Shown: one piece after another, positions 24,587 through 34,400 of the stretch
How the letters are laid out: every line of letters starts with the position of its first letter
Position numbering within the stretch: position 1 is the first letter of the stretch
Notes under the pieces: model-generated
What the model was told of the DNA's origin: nothing
Database searches by the model: none
The model's input: the letters and a program-made list of their open reading frames with translations, nothing else
NCBI GenBank assembly: GCA_027451105.1
Contig: DAIDKB010000038.1
Location: 1-64,000, forward strand
DNA length: 64,000 bases
Source: a bacterium
Lineage (GTDB): Bacteria > Patescibacteriota > Saccharimonadia > Saccharimonadales > Saccharimonadaceae
Reading direction: 5' to 3'
Translations under genes and position numbers: made by a program

Positions 24587-25355
24587 AGGGAATTATTCTT
24601 GTTTCGCGCCTTGACTCTTGTCGATTAAAAGTCATATATGCGATAAACAGTACAATCAAAATTAATAACGCAAGACTAACTACTCCGTCGCCCAAGCCAG
24701 TGCCTCCGACTGATTGTGGCTTGCCGGCCCAATCGGCAATTGATGCACCGAGCGGCCTGGTTAAGATGTACGCAAGCCAAAATGTTAATATCGAATTAAA
24801 TTTAAATATTTTCCATAAAACAGCAATGATTAAAATTAATCCTAAAAACAAAAGGATTGACATAAAATAACCAAGATTTAATGTAAAGGCGGTCATATCA
24901 CCAGCAGCGGTGCCTAGTGCAAAGGTTGCCATGACGGTCGCCCAGTAAAAAAGCTCGCGGCGAAGCGATGTGATGCTGTGTATCGAAAGTGTCTTTTCAA
25001 TCTTGAACCACGCAAAGAAGATAATAGATAGGGCGACAATAAAAAATATAGTTGATACCAGATAGGGAACGCCGAGCCCGATATGTAATACATCGGCTGC
25101 CATGGTGCCAAAAACCGCTACCATGATGATTGCTAGCCAATAAATCCAAGCAATATATTTTTTAGCAAAAAGCTGAATGATGAGACTTACAATAAGGCCA
25201 ATCGCGCCAATTGAAACGGCTAAGTAGGGGTTGATTTTATAAACTAAAAAATCAGAAGTTGATTCGCCTAGTGCGGTCGTAAGCAACTTAACTATCCAAA
25301 ACACAATGGTAATTTCGGGAACTTTACGCAAGATGTAACGTATCTTATCGGACAT
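24585..25355 (-). CDS. Polytopic membrane protein, COG4705-like, with fourfold internal repeat
   Basis: 256 residues, about eight transmembrane helices. The opening KVPEITIVFWIVKLLTTALGE resembles the COG4705 uncharacterised membrane-anchored family. A motif of the form aromatic-W-x(6-8)-T/V-x-L/F-G-x(3)-D recurs four times: FWIVKLLTTALGESTSD, IYWLAIIMVAVFGTMAAD, FYWATVMATFALGTAAGD and FWLAYILTRPLGASIAD. The acidic residue closing each repeat is conserved, suggesting a transporter or channel built by duplication. Function unknown. It is convergent with the tRNA. Confidence 0.7.
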   Translation of the reverse strand: MSDKIRYILRKVPEITIVFWIVKLLTTALGESTSDFLVYKINPYLAVSIGAIGLIVSLIIQLFAKKYIAWIYWLAIIMVAVFGTMAADVLHIGLGVPYLVSTIFFIVALSIIFFAWFKIEKTLSIHSITSLRRELFYWATVMATFALGTAAGDMTAFTLNLGYFMSILLFLGLILIIAVLWKIFKFNSILTFWLAYILTRPLGASIADWAGKPQSVGGTGLGDGVVSLALLILIVLFIAYMTFNRQESRRETRIIP

Positions 25356-25485
25356 TTATTTGATACCTGAACTCACTCGTAAAAATGGAGAAATTACAAA
25401 AAATCATTATTAAATTATACAGTAGTAAATTGCGATAGTGATTAATATATAAGCGTTATTTTGAATAATAAAGTACAATAATTCT

Positions 25486-25962
25486 ATGCAAGAACTGACC
25501 GAGTCGACTCAAAACGGTGTCGATGACGATTTAAATATTAAAACTAGTAGCTGGTCTATTTTTTTTGCTTTCGCCAAAAAGCACTGGCTGGCTTTATCGA
25601 TTACGTTATTACTAATTGCTAGTATGACTGTGGCGTTTTTTGCCATTCCAGTCGTTAGTATTAATCGACTGCATTTCGCCAATTTGAATGCACCGATCAC
25701 CTTGCATAAAGGGGATGCGGTTCATCTAAAAGGTCAAAACACGACAGCAATTGTTGAAAGTTTTGTTGTTGATACTTGTCCGATAAAGGGAAAGTGTTAC
25801 GGTAACGATATGTCGTCGGTCGAATATTTGTTAATTATAGATGGAGTTAAATATGCGACTGCGAGTGGCGTACCGGCAGCTGATTCTAAATACCAAATCG
25901 AGACGATTAACTCTGATTATGCAACTTATGTAACGTTAAGAATCGTCGAATCGAAAAAATAA
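25486..25962 (+). CDS. Single-pass membrane protein with extracytoplasmic domain
   Basis: 158 residues: an acidic, Thr-rich cytoplasmic N terminus, one transmembrane helix (about residues 35-57), then a beta-rich outer domain containing two Cys (DTCPIKGKCYGN), which could form a disulfide. Not recognised. TACAAT (25474-25479) ends six bases before the ATG, suggesting a leaderless mRNA. It lies four bases before the methyltransferase gene, so they are probably cotranscribed. Confidence 0.6.
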   Translation: MQELTESTQNGVDDDLNIKTSSWSIFFAFAKKHWLALSITLLLIASMTVAFFAIPVVSINRLHFANLNAPITLHKGDAVHLKGQNTTAIVESFVVDTCPIKGKCYGNDMSSVEYLLIIDGVKYATASGVPAADSKYQIETINSDYATYVTLRIVESKK

Positions 25963-25966
25963 TATT

Positions 25967-26581
25967 ATGAGTCAATCACAAATCGGCGTCGGTCCACATC
26001 CAAGGCCTTGGCCAGTCGGGCCGCAATACAACCAAGACCTGCTGGAAAATGGTGATAGCCGCAATGTGCTTGATAAATATCGTTACTGGACAGTTGCAGC
26101 GATTAAGGCAGATTTAGATAAGAACCGAGTTGATTTGCAGATTGCAATCGAAAACTGGCAGCACGATATGAATATTGGCACTATTGTGCGCAATGCTAAT
26201 GCCTTTAATCTGTCAGCAGTTCACATCATTGGTCGACGACATTGGAACAAGCGCGGTGCGATGGTAACTGACCGCTATCTTGAAGTTGATCACTTTGATA
26301 CGGTCGCTGAGTTTGTAGAGGCTATGGCGAAGCAGGGCCGCGAGATCATCGCTATCGATAACCTGCCCGGGGCTGTTGCTTTATCGAAAACAGAGCTACC
26401 AGCGAGGGCCGTTCTGGTGTTTGGCGGTGAGGGTCCTGGACTAAGTGACGAAATGGCAACTGCTAGCAGTAAAATGGTGGCAATTGAGCAATTTGGTAGT
26501 ACTCGGTCTGTTAACGTGGGCGTTGCCTCAGGTATCATACTGTATGAGTGGATGCGCCGCTATATATTGACCGACCAATAA
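25967..26581 (+). CDS. SpoU/TrmH-family RNA 2'-O-methyltransferase
   Basis: 204 residues. The three SPOUT motifs are clear: NIGTIVRNANAF (motif 1, about residues 66-77), VLVFGGEGPGLS (motif 2, about 143-154) and SVNVGVASGIILYEW (motif 3, about 177-191), the latter forming the knotted SAM site. It methylates a ribose 2'-OH in tRNA or rRNA; the target cannot be told. The 60-residue N-terminal extension with HPRPWPVGPQ is not the L30-like substrate domain of RlmB. Confidence 0.88.
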   Translation: MSQSQIGVGPHPRPWPVGPQYNQDLLENGDSRNVLDKYRYWTVAAIKADLDKNRVDLQIAIENWQHDMNIGTIVRNANAFNLSAVHIIGRRHWNKRGAMVTDRYLEVDHFDTVAEFVEAMAKQGREIIAIDNLPGAVALSKTELPARAVLVFGGEGPGLSDEMATASSKMVAIEQFGSTRSVNVGVASGIILYEWMRRYILTDQ

Positions 26582-26604
26582 AGTTGTGACATAATTTAAT
26601 CACA

Positions 26605-27300
26605 ATGGCTATCAGTTATGGTGAACCGTACGAAAAGCCAATGGGGACGCTTCCAGAGCCTCAGCGGTTACGGTTTGTGCCGAGTGAGGGCCTGCGCGAA
26701 ATAATTCGCCCATTCTATCGTCCAACTGCCACAGAAGCTTTAGCTAAGGTTTCACTGTGGTCGACAGCCTATCTACCGGCCGAAAGGGTTGGAGGTGTCA
26801 ATCTTATCTATGAAGACCCGACTGCGCCGAACCAAAACAGCGAACATCTCATAACGCGCTTTAATCGCCGAGAATTAGAGAGCCCCTTGCGGCATCCGTT
26901 GCCGCTGCTTTCATACGTAAGATATGAGCTACTTGGTGGCAAAAGCCGTATCAGGGTTAACCTGCGCCTTGGCACTATTCAAGCCGACGATGATCGTTTT
27001 GCAATGATTCCGGGCTTCGCTCAACAGATTACACATGGCTATATTGATACATTCTTTGATATTCGCGGTGGCGACTTTATTCCTAATAGGGAATTTGGTC
27101 GGGCGGCAATCGCTAGCCTCAACAGCGAACTCGGTATTGACCACCCAGCGCGCGAACGAACACCGGTTGAAAGACGATTTGTAGACCCGGATACATTATA
27201 TGCTGTTCGTGAACCGGGCTTCCGCTATAGCGCTATCGTTGATCCTAAGTGGCGACCGCAGATTGTATCATCAGACTCACCCGATGATAAACCGGCCTAG
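26605..27300 (+). CDS. Hypothetical protein
   Basis: 231 residues, not recognised. No membrane segment; Arg/Pro-rich with a hydrophilic Asp/Ser C terminus. A clean promoter, TTGACC (26567-26572), 17 bases, CATAAT (26590-26595), ends nine bases before the ATG, so the transcript is leaderless or nearly so and the -35 box lies in the end of the upstream gene. Four bases separate it from the first possible hisS codon, so it may be cotranscribed with hisS. Confidence 0.6.
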   Translation: MAISYGEPYEKPMGTLPEPQRLRFVPSEGLREIIRPFYRPTATEALAKVSLWSTAYLPAERVGGVNLIYEDPTAPNQNSEHLITRFNRRELESPLRHPLPLLSYVRYELLGGKSRIRVNLRLGTIQADDDRFAMIPGFAQQITHGYIDTFFDIRGGDFIPNREFGRAAIASLNSELGIDHPARERTPVERRFVDPDTLYAVREPGFRYSAIVDPKWRPQIVSSDSPDDKPA

Positions 27301-27339
27301 ATATTGCAACCAACAGATAATAATGAGATAATCACCTCA

Positions 27340-28638
27340 ATGAGTTCACTATCTTCACAACCATATAAAGGAACGCGTGACTACTATCCTGAAGACAAGC
27401 GTATCCAAAATTATATCTTCAAAACCTGGAGCATGGTTGCTGAACGGTTTGGTTACGAGGAGTACGGCGCGCCAACCCTAGAACCACTTGATATCTATCT
27501 GGCAAAGAGTGGTCAAGAGCTGGCTGGTGAGCAGACCTATACCTTTACTGACCGCGGTGGTCGGATTGTGGCAATTCGTCCCGAGATGACACCGAGTGTT
27601 AGCCGTATGGTGGCCGCAAGGCGTCAGGAGCTGCCATATCCAGCACGTTTATACTCAATCGCTAATTTTATGCGCTACGAGCGTCCACAGCGCGGTCGTG
27701 AACGCGAGTTTTGGCAGTTTAACGTCGATATTTTTGGCGTTGATGATATTTCGGCCGAGGCGGAAATTATTACGATGGCCGACGCCGTCCTGAAAGCTTT
27801 TGGTGCTCAGCCCGAAGATTATGTCATCAAGATTAATAACCGCAAACTGATTAACTTTATGATGGCTCAATATCTTGGCCTCGACGCGGTTGGCGCGCAA
27901 TTGATGGTTAAGTTATTTGATCGCAAGGACAAGATATCGGCTAGCGATTTTATTGATCAAGCCCGTGAGATTTTATCGGAAGACCCTGATGAGGGTGTTG
28001 AAAAAATTAATGTTCTGATGAGTGCCAAGACGATGGCTGACTTGCCGATAGAGATTCGCAACAGCAGCTCGGTTAGTGATGTTCAAGAACTATTTACGCA
28101 ACTTGAGCGGGCTGGCGTTAAAAGCGCTGTCTTTGACATCACCTTAATGCGCGGCCTTGATTATTACACCGGCACGGTCTTTGAGGTTTACGATACGCGC
28201 CCTGAAAACACTCGATCGCTATTTGGCGGTGGCCGCTATGACGGTCTAGTGGGACTGTTCGGTGCGGAGCCAATCTCGGCCGTCGGTATGGCCCCGGGTG
28301 GTACGGCTATGGAGAATTTCCTGGATGTTCACGGCCTGATTCCCGAGCTTAAATCTAAAACTGACGTCTATGTTATTTCACTGGGAGATGCCAAGCGTAG
28401 CGCTAATCGGCTTGCCGCTGACTTACGTAATCAAGATATTAATGTCGAATTGGATATTACCGATCGAAAACTCGACCGTCAACTTAAAACGGCTATCAAG
28501 AAAAAAATTCCGTATCTATTATTTATTGGTGATGAAGAAGTTAAATCCGAACTTTATACGCTTAAGGACGCTGCTAGTGCCAGCGAGCAAAAAGTTAGCT
28601 TTTCTGACCTTGTAACCCTTCTTAAAGCTAAAAAATAG
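27340..28638 (+). CDS. hisS: Histidyl-tRNA synthetase
   Basis: Class II synthetase. Seen: YKGTRDYYPED near the N terminus (motif 1 region), RYERPQRGREREFWQFN (motif 2, about residues 110-126), the HisRS-specific RGLDYYTGTVFEVY (about 270-283) and GGGRYDGLVG, followed by the anticodon-binding domain (about 335-430). 432 residues, normal. ATG at 27340 gives the standard N terminus; a TTG at 27304 in frame would add 12 residues without homology and is not preferred, although no strong ribosome binding site precedes either. Confidence 0.96.
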   Translation: MSSLSSQPYKGTRDYYPEDKRIQNYIFKTWSMVAERFGYEEYGAPTLEPLDIYLAKSGQELAGEQTYTFTDRGGRIVAIRPEMTPSVSRMVAARRQELPYPARLYSIANFMRYERPQRGREREFWQFNVDIFGVDDISAEAEIITMADAVLKAFGAQPEDYVIKINNRKLINFMMAQYLGLDAVGAQLMVKLFDRKDKISASDFIDQAREILSEDPDEGVEKINVLMSAKTMADLPIEIRNSSSVSDVQELFTQLERAGVKSAVFDITLMRGLDYYTGTVFEVYDTRPENTRSLFGGGRYDGLVGLFGAEPISAVGMAPGGTAMENFLDVHGLIPELKSKTDVYVISLGDAKRSANRLAADLRNQDINVELDITDRKLDRQLKTAIKKKIPYLLFIGDEEVKSELYTLKDAASASEQKVSFSDLVTLLKAKK

Positions 28639-28671
28639 GCGCACCTAAAAATTTGGATTCAGTCAAACCTC

Positions 28672-28680
28672 TGTTATACT
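28672..28680 (+). promoter_or_regulatory. Extended -10 promoter of tig
   Basis: TGTTATACT ends nine bases before the tig ATG at 28690, leaving no room for a ribosome binding site: a leaderless transcript is predicted. Confidence 0.7.
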
Positions 28681-28689
28681 TGTTTGAGT

Positions 28690-29985
28690 ATGAATACCGC
28701 TATTAAACACCTATCAGATACAAAAGTTGAACTAACAATTACTCTTGGCGCCAAAGAGCTTGCCGACGCCGAACAAGTTGCCCTTGTTAAGCTGGCTCGC
28801 GAAGTTAAAGTACCCGGCTTTAGAAAAGGTAAAGTGCCGGTAGCTGTCGCTGCTAAAAATGTCGATCCAGCTGCCCTGCAAGAGCAGACACTTGATAACG
28901 CCCTAAGTAAGGCTGTTGCGACTGCATTTGTTGAAGAAAAACTACAAGCACTCGATCGTCCAGCTGTCGAAGTTAAAAAGTTTGTTCCTGGTGAAACTCT
29001 TGAGTTTACCGCTGAAGTTGAGATTATTCCAAAAATTACACTTGGTGACTACAAAAAATTAAAAGCCACGACTGAAAAAGTCACTGTCGCCGCCAAGGAG
29101 ATTGACGAAATCATCAATCGTATGCGTGAAGGTTTTGCCGACAAAAAAGACGTCGAGCGCGCCGCCAAAGATGGTGATGAGACAACGATTGATTTTGTTG
29201 GTAAAAAAGACGGTGTCGCCTTTGACGGTGGTACGGCGACCGATTACGCCCTAAAACTTGGTAGCAACTCGTTTATTGCTGGCTTTGAAGAGGGGATTGT
29301 CGGCCACAAACCAGGCGAGACTTTTGATCTTGACCTAGAATTTCCTAAAGATTATCACGCCCCTGACCTTAAGGGTGCCAAAGTGACGTTTACGACTACC
29401 CTTAAGTCAATTAAAGAGCCTAAGCTACCAGAGGTTAATGATGAATTCGCTGCGAAAGCCGGTCCATTTAAGACCGTTGACGAACTAAAAGCTGACATCA
29501 AGCGCGAGCTAACTGATCAAAAAGAACGCGAAGCTAAAGAGAAGCTAAAAGACGATTTGGTTGTTCAATTGATTGACATCAGTAAAGTGCCAACTCCAGA
29601 GATTTTGGTTGAAGACCAGGCAAAGTCAATCGAGCAAGATTTTGAACGTAACCTTATGTACCAAGGTATGAATCTTGATCAATATCTTGAAACTCAGAAA
29701 TTTAAGGATAAGGATGAGTGGCTAGAAAAAGAAGTTAAGCCAACCGCTGTTAAACGGGTTAAGGCTGGTTTGGTATTAGCCGAGCTCAGCAAGGCTGAAA
29801 AGATTGAAGCCACTAACGAAGAGCTGGATGCTCACGTTGAACTTTATAAAAAGCAATATGGCAACAACCCAGAAGCCTTGAAGCAATTTGAAGATCCGGA
29901 AGTTCGCCGCGATATTGCCAATCGCTTGCTGACCGAAAAGACGGTTGACCGCTTGGTTGAGCTGAATACTACGACAAAAGCCTAG
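28690..29985 (+). CDS. tig: Trigger factor (ribosome-associated chaperone, PPIase)
   Basis: 431 residues. The N-terminal ribosome-binding domain includes the signature VPGFRKGKVPV (about residues 37-47, canonical GFRxGKxP). A FKBP-type domain follows (about 150-240), with GDETTIDFVG and GFEEGIVGHKPGE, then the helical C-terminal chaperone domain (about 250-425). It docks on L23 at the exit tunnel; L23 is present at 49556. The gene is close upstream of clpP, the common bacterial order tig-clpP, but a small membrane-protein gene lies between. Confidence 0.95.
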   Translation: MNTAIKHLSDTKVELTITLGAKELADAEQVALVKLAREVKVPGFRKGKVPVAVAAKNVDPAALQEQTLDNALSKAVATAFVEEKLQALDRPAVEVKKFVPGETLEFTAEVEIIPKITLGDYKKLKATTEKVTVAAKEIDEIINRMREGFADKKDVERAAKDGDETTIDFVGKKDGVAFDGGTATDYALKLGSNSFIAGFEEGIVGHKPGETFDLDLEFPKDYHAPDLKGAKVTFTTTLKSIKEPKLPEVNDEFAAKAGPFKTVDELKADIKRELTDQKEREAKEKLKDDLVVQLIDISKVPTPEILVEDQAKSIEQDFERNLMYQGMNLDQYLETQKFKDKDEWLEKEVKPTAVKRVKAGLVLAELSKAEKIEATNEELDAHVELYKKQYGNNPEALKQFEDPEVRRDIANRLLTEKTVDRLVELNTTTKA

Positions 29986-30000
29986 GTTTTTGTTCGCCGA

Positions 30001-30037
30001 TTGATAAATACGTGGATTATTGTATAATCCACGTATT
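30001..30037 (+). promoter_or_regulatory. Promoter embedded in a perfect 14-bp palindrome
   Basis: TTGATA (30001-30006), 16 bases, TATAAT (30023-30028). The arms AATACGTGGATTAT (30007-30020) and ATAATCCACGTATT (30024-30037) form a perfect inverted repeat with a 3-base centre, covering spacer and -10. It may be an operator for the gene at 30073, or a tig transcript-end hairpin (no T-run). Confidence 0.6.
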
Positions 30038-30072
30038 GGTTATCCGCCACGATCCTTAAGCTGGAGGTTGAC

Positions 30073-30522
30073 ATGCCGCATACTGTCGCCGGTCTTGCGC
30101 TGTATGGTTTTGCAGCGCTTTTTCTTGGCTTGTTTGCCATCTTCTTCAGCACTTTTTACGAAGAGTGGCTGCAGAAAATGCCGCATGCCGAGCAGTCGCG
30201 TCTTGACGGAATTATGATGACGGTTGCCACAAGCACGGGCTTTATTCTCGTGTTGGCAAGCGTCATCTATATGGTCCCGGCGACCTTGGCCGTCATTGGC
30301 GTAAAGGGCGAGCCCTTTACGGCCATTGTGGCGACCGTGTTCGGGCTGATTGATATTTACATCGTCCTGCTCCTGGGCGTGATTGCTCAGCTGGTTGGTC
30401 TGCGAGTCGGTGAGGGAGCTGCTATCAGATTCACGGTTCATGCCCTAATCGGGTACTCGCGACTTGAAGAGCCAGACGATGACAGGAACGGCACCGACGA
30501 CCTCCGCTACAGCGGGGATTGA
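30073..30522 (+). CDS. Small membrane protein with three to four helices
   Basis: 149 residues; helices about residues 6-27, 55-78, 82-100 and 90-110, and an acidic C terminus (EEPDDDRNGTDD). Not recognised. It has GGAGG six bases before the ATG, one of the few textbook ribosome binding sites in this half of the window, and its codons are clearly more GC-rich than its neighbours, which may indicate later arrival. It sits between tig and clpP with its own promoter. Confidence 0.6.
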   Translation: MPHTVAGLALYGFAALFLGLFAIFFSTFYEEWLQKMPHAEQSRLDGIMMTVATSTGFILVLASVIYMVPATLAVIGVKGEPFTAIVATVFGLIDIYIVLLLGVIAQLVGLRVGEGAAIRFTVHALIGYSRLEEPDDDRNGTDDLRYSGD

Positions 30523-30564
30523 GGAATAATCAACGTTTATCTATCCGGTCGATAGATACGCTCC

Positions 30565-30590
30565 GAGGCCCAGCGTTAATGGGCCTCTTT
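30565..30590 (+). terminator. Terminator upstream of clpP
   Basis: GAGGCCCA/TGGGCCTC (30565-30572, 30580-30587) then TTT. A second hairpin TATCTATC/GATAGATA precedes it (30538-30545, 30551-30558). Confidence 0.75.
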
Positions 30591-30604
30591 GCATGTCGAA
30601 ATTA

Positions 30605-30644
30605 TTAGCACTCACTTGCATCGAGTGCTAATTTTGTATACAAT
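30605..30644 (+). promoter_or_regulatory. CIRCE operator and promoter of clpP
   Basis: TTAGCACTC (30605-30613), 9 bases, GAGTGCTAA (30623-30631): a perfect consensus CIRCE. TTGCAT (30616-30621) in its centre and TACAAT (30639-30644), 17 bases apart, form the promoter, so the -35 lies in the CIRCE spacer exactly as at clpC. Confidence 0.95.
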
Positions 30645-30670
30645 AGAGTTATTGTAACGAAAGGGGTTTT

Positions 30671-31267
30671 ATGACGAATCCGAAAAATTATCTAGTTCCA
30701 ACTGTGATTGAAAAGACATACGAGGGTGAACGAGCATTTGATATTTACTCGCGTCTATTGAACGAGCGTATCATCTTTTTGGGTGATGAAGTTAACGAAG
30801 CAACGGCAAGCATTGTCGTCGCTCAGTTGCTGCATCTGGCCTACGAGGACCCAAAAAAGGATATCAAACTATATATCAATAGCCCTGGTGGCAGTGTTTA
30901 CGACGGCCTGGCAATTTATGACACCATCCAATATATTCAGCCAGACGTTCAGACAATTGGTATTGGTCTGCAGGCCAGTATGGGCGCCTTCTTGCTATCA
31001 AGCGGCACGAAAGGCAAGCGGTTTGCGCTTCCAAACAGTCGTATTATGATTCACCAGCCATCAAGTGGCACGCAGGGTAAGATTACTGATCAGGAGATTA
31101 CCTTAAAAGAGGGCATCTATTTGAAGCAACGCCTAAATGAGATTTTGGCAAAAAATACTGGCCAAAAGTTATCCAAGATTGAAAAAGACGCCGATCGCGA
31201 CTTTTGGATGAGCTCCGAGGAAGCCAAGGCCTACGGATTGATTGACGAAGTCATTAAAAAAGCCTAA
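30671..31267 (+). CDS. clpP: ATP-dependent Clp protease proteolytic subunit ClpP
   Basis: 198 residues, serine peptidase of the ClpCP complex. Catalytic Ser in QASMGAF (about residue 103), His in MIHQPSSG (about 128) and Asp in the DADRDFWM segment (about 173-177). AAAGGGG precedes the ATG. Partner unfoldase clpC is at 446 and carries the same CIRCE operator. No clpX is adjacent. Confidence 0.97.
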   Translation: MTNPKNYLVPTVIEKTYEGERAFDIYSRLLNERIIFLGDEVNEATASIVVAQLLHLAYEDPKKDIKLYINSPGGSVYDGLAIYDTIQYIQPDVQTIGIGLQASMGAFLLSSGTKGKRFALPNSRIMIHQPSSGTQGKITDQEITLKEGIYLKQRLNEILAKNTGQKLSKIEKDADRDFWMSSEEAKAYGLIDEVIKKA

Positions 31268-31305
31268 AGATATTGTTGATTTATAAAAAATAGTTCCATA
31301 AAGCC

Positions 31306-31484
31306 TTGACTTAAGGTCGTTAAAGCTTCACAATAGTTACTAAGAAGTAGTGTAGCTTTGGTTATCTATGTCTAAACGCAAGAGTGGCATCATGCAATAG
31401 GCTGACCAATGTTAAGGGAATCTTCGGCGCCAAAGAAAACCCTATTAACTAAATACAATTTATTGCGAGGAGTATTGCATACCT
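31306..31484 (+). promoter_or_regulatory. rpoBC promoter and 150-nt leader
   Basis: TTGACT (31306-31311), 17 bases, CACAAT (31329-31334). The leader has AGGG...CCCT pairing around GGCGCC (31414-31444) and ends with GAGGAG (31467-31472), 12 bases before the rpoB ATG. No rplJL genes precede it, unlike the usual bacterial order. Confidence 0.55.
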
Positions 31485-34400
31485 ATGGCAAAAACCAAGC
31501 CTGTAAGTAGCAAGCGTGTCTTCTTTACAAAAGATGATACGGCATTGCCGTTACCAAATTTAATTGCTCACCAAAGGGACAGTTGGCGTGAATTTGTCGA
31601 AACTGGCCTTAGTGAGATTTTTGCGGAGTTAAACCCAATCGATGACTATACTGGTCAAAAATTGGCATTGCGTTTCAAAGAATACGCTTTCCAAGCTCCT
31701 AAAAACGAAGAAATTTTCGCCAAAGAAAACAATTTAACATTCGATGCACCACTGCACGCCAACGTTGAGTTGACTAACAAGGTTACCGGTGAAGTTAAAG
31801 AGCAGGAAATTTACCTTGGTGACTACCCATGGATGACCGACCGCGGCACCTTTATTATTAACGGTACCGAGCGTGTCGTTGTTTCTCAGCTTATTCGTAG
31901 CGCTGGTGTCTTCTTTACTGCCGACAAGGCTGCTACTCGCAATTTTTACGGTGCTAAATTGATTCCAGGCCGTGGCGCATGGCTTGAGTTTGAGACCGCC
32001 AGCAATGGTGCGATCTATGTCAAGATTGATCGTCGTCGCAAATTGCCAATTACCACTTTGTTCCGCGCCCTTGGCCACAATAAAACCTCTGAAATTAAGA
32101 GTTTGTTTGCCGACATCGATACTGGTGAAATGAAATACATTGATGCCACTTTGGATAAGGACCCAGCTCACGGTTCAAACGAAGCTTTGATTGAGGTTTA
32201 CCGACGTCTTCGCCCAGGCGATCTGGCCACCGTCGATAACGCTCGCACTATGATTGAGCGTATGTTCTTTGATTTCAAACGCTTTGACTACAGCCGCGTT
32301 GGCCGTTACAAACTTAACCAACGACTTGGCCTTGACGTGCCAAACACGACCGAAAACCGTGTTTTCCAGGTTTCTGACCTAGTTGCTATTGTCCGCGAGA
32401 TTATTCGTTTGAATAACACTCAAGAGCTTGCTGATGACATTGACGCCCTTTCAAACCGTCGCGTCAAGTTGGTTGGTGAGCTTGTGGCTCGTCAATTCCG
32501 CGTTGGTATGCTTCGCATGCAACGTAACGCCATGGATCGTATGTCAATGTCTGACATTGAAAACGTCACTCCTGGTCAATTAATCAACGCCCGACCGGTT
32601 GTTGCCGCTGTTCGTGAGTTCTTTGCAAGTTCACAGCTATCACAGTTGATGGACGAGACAAACGCTCTATCAGAGCTTGCTCACAAACGACGCCTAAGCT
32701 CGATGGGTCCTGGTGGTTTGAGCCGTGAACGCGCCGGCTTTGATGTTCGTGACGCCCACCCAACTCACTACGGACGCCTATGTGCCGTTGAAACTCCAGA
32801 AGGTGCCAACATCGGTTTGGTACTTAACCTGGCAGCTTATGCTCGTGTTAATGACTATGGCTTTATCGAAACACCTTACCTAAAGGTTGTTAACGGTAAA
32901 GTTACCGACGAAGTTCACTACCTAGATGCTTCACAAGAGGTTACCGAGGTTATTGCCGACGCTGGTGCTAGCTTGAATGATGACGGTACATTCGTTGAAG
33001 AGCGCGTTAGCGCCCGAAACGGTTTGCTACCAGAGCAAGTTGACGTATCTGAGGTTACCTACATGGATGCTGCTCACAAGCAGATTCTTGGTTCGACCGC
33101 TTCACTGGTGCCATTTGTTGAAAAGAACCGTGTTGACCGTAGTTTGATGGCCTCAAGCATGCAGAAGCAAGCTGTGCCGCTGCTAGCTCCAGAAGCTGCC
33201 GTGGTTGGTACTGGTATCGAGGCTGAAATTGCCCGCAACACTAGTCAGCTAGTCGTTGCCGAGGCCGATGGTGAAGTCGTTCGCGCTGATGCCGACGAAG
33301 TTCATGTCAAGTACGCTGACGGTGTTAAGGTCTACAAGCCAATTCACTTTGCAAAAAGCAATGACGACCGTTCAATTAACCAAAAGATTCGCGTTTCTCG
33401 TGGTCAAAAAGTTAAAAAGGACGAAATTCTAATTGAAGGTGCTTCGATTGCTGATGGCGAAATTGCCCTTGGTAAAGACCTTTTGGTCGCCTTTATGCCA
33501 TGGTCTGGCTACAACATGGACGATGCTATTGTGCTTTCAAGCCGAATCGTTCAGGACGATACTTTGACGAGTGTAAATATTAAAGATTACACTGTTGAAG
33601 TTCGCGAAACCAAGCTTGGTCCTGAAATTGTCACTCGTGATATTCCAAATGTTAGCGAAGAATCGCTACGTCACCTTGACGAAAACGGTATCATTCAACT
33701 TGGCTCAGAGGTCAAGGCTGGTGATGTCCTGGTTGGTAAGATTACGCCAAAGGGTGAGCAAGAACTGAGCAGCGAAGAGCGCCTACTCCGCGCCATCTTT
33801 GGTGAAAAAGCCAAGGATGTTCGCGACACCTCACAGCGCATGAACAATGCTGGTGGTGGTAAGGTCGTTGGTGTTAAGATCTTTAGTCGCGAAAACGGTC
33901 ACGAACTTAAGGCTGGCGTTATCATGCAGATTCAGATCTTTGTCGCTCAGCTGCGCAAGATTTCAGTCGGTGACAAGTTGGCTGGACGTCACGGTAACAA
34001 GGGTGTCGTCGCTCGTATTTTGCCACTAGAAGACATGCCTTACATGGAAGACGGAACACCGGTTGATGTTGTCTTGAACCCACTTGGTGTGCCATCACGT
34101 ATGAACATTGGTCAGTTGTTTGAAACTCACCTTGGAATGGCCGCTCGTGCTCTTGGTTACAAGGTTGCAACGCCTCCATTTAACGGTGTTTCAGATGAAA
34201 CAATTAGTGCCGAGCTTGTTAAAGCCGGATTTGCCAGCGACGGTAAGAGCCAGCTAATTGATGGCCGTACTGGTGAACCATTCGAAGAGCGCACAACTGT
34301 TGGTGTGATGCACATGTTGAAGCTACACCACATGGTTAGCGACAAGATTCACGCCCGCTCAACTGGTCCTTACACGATGGTTACTCAACAACCACTTGGT

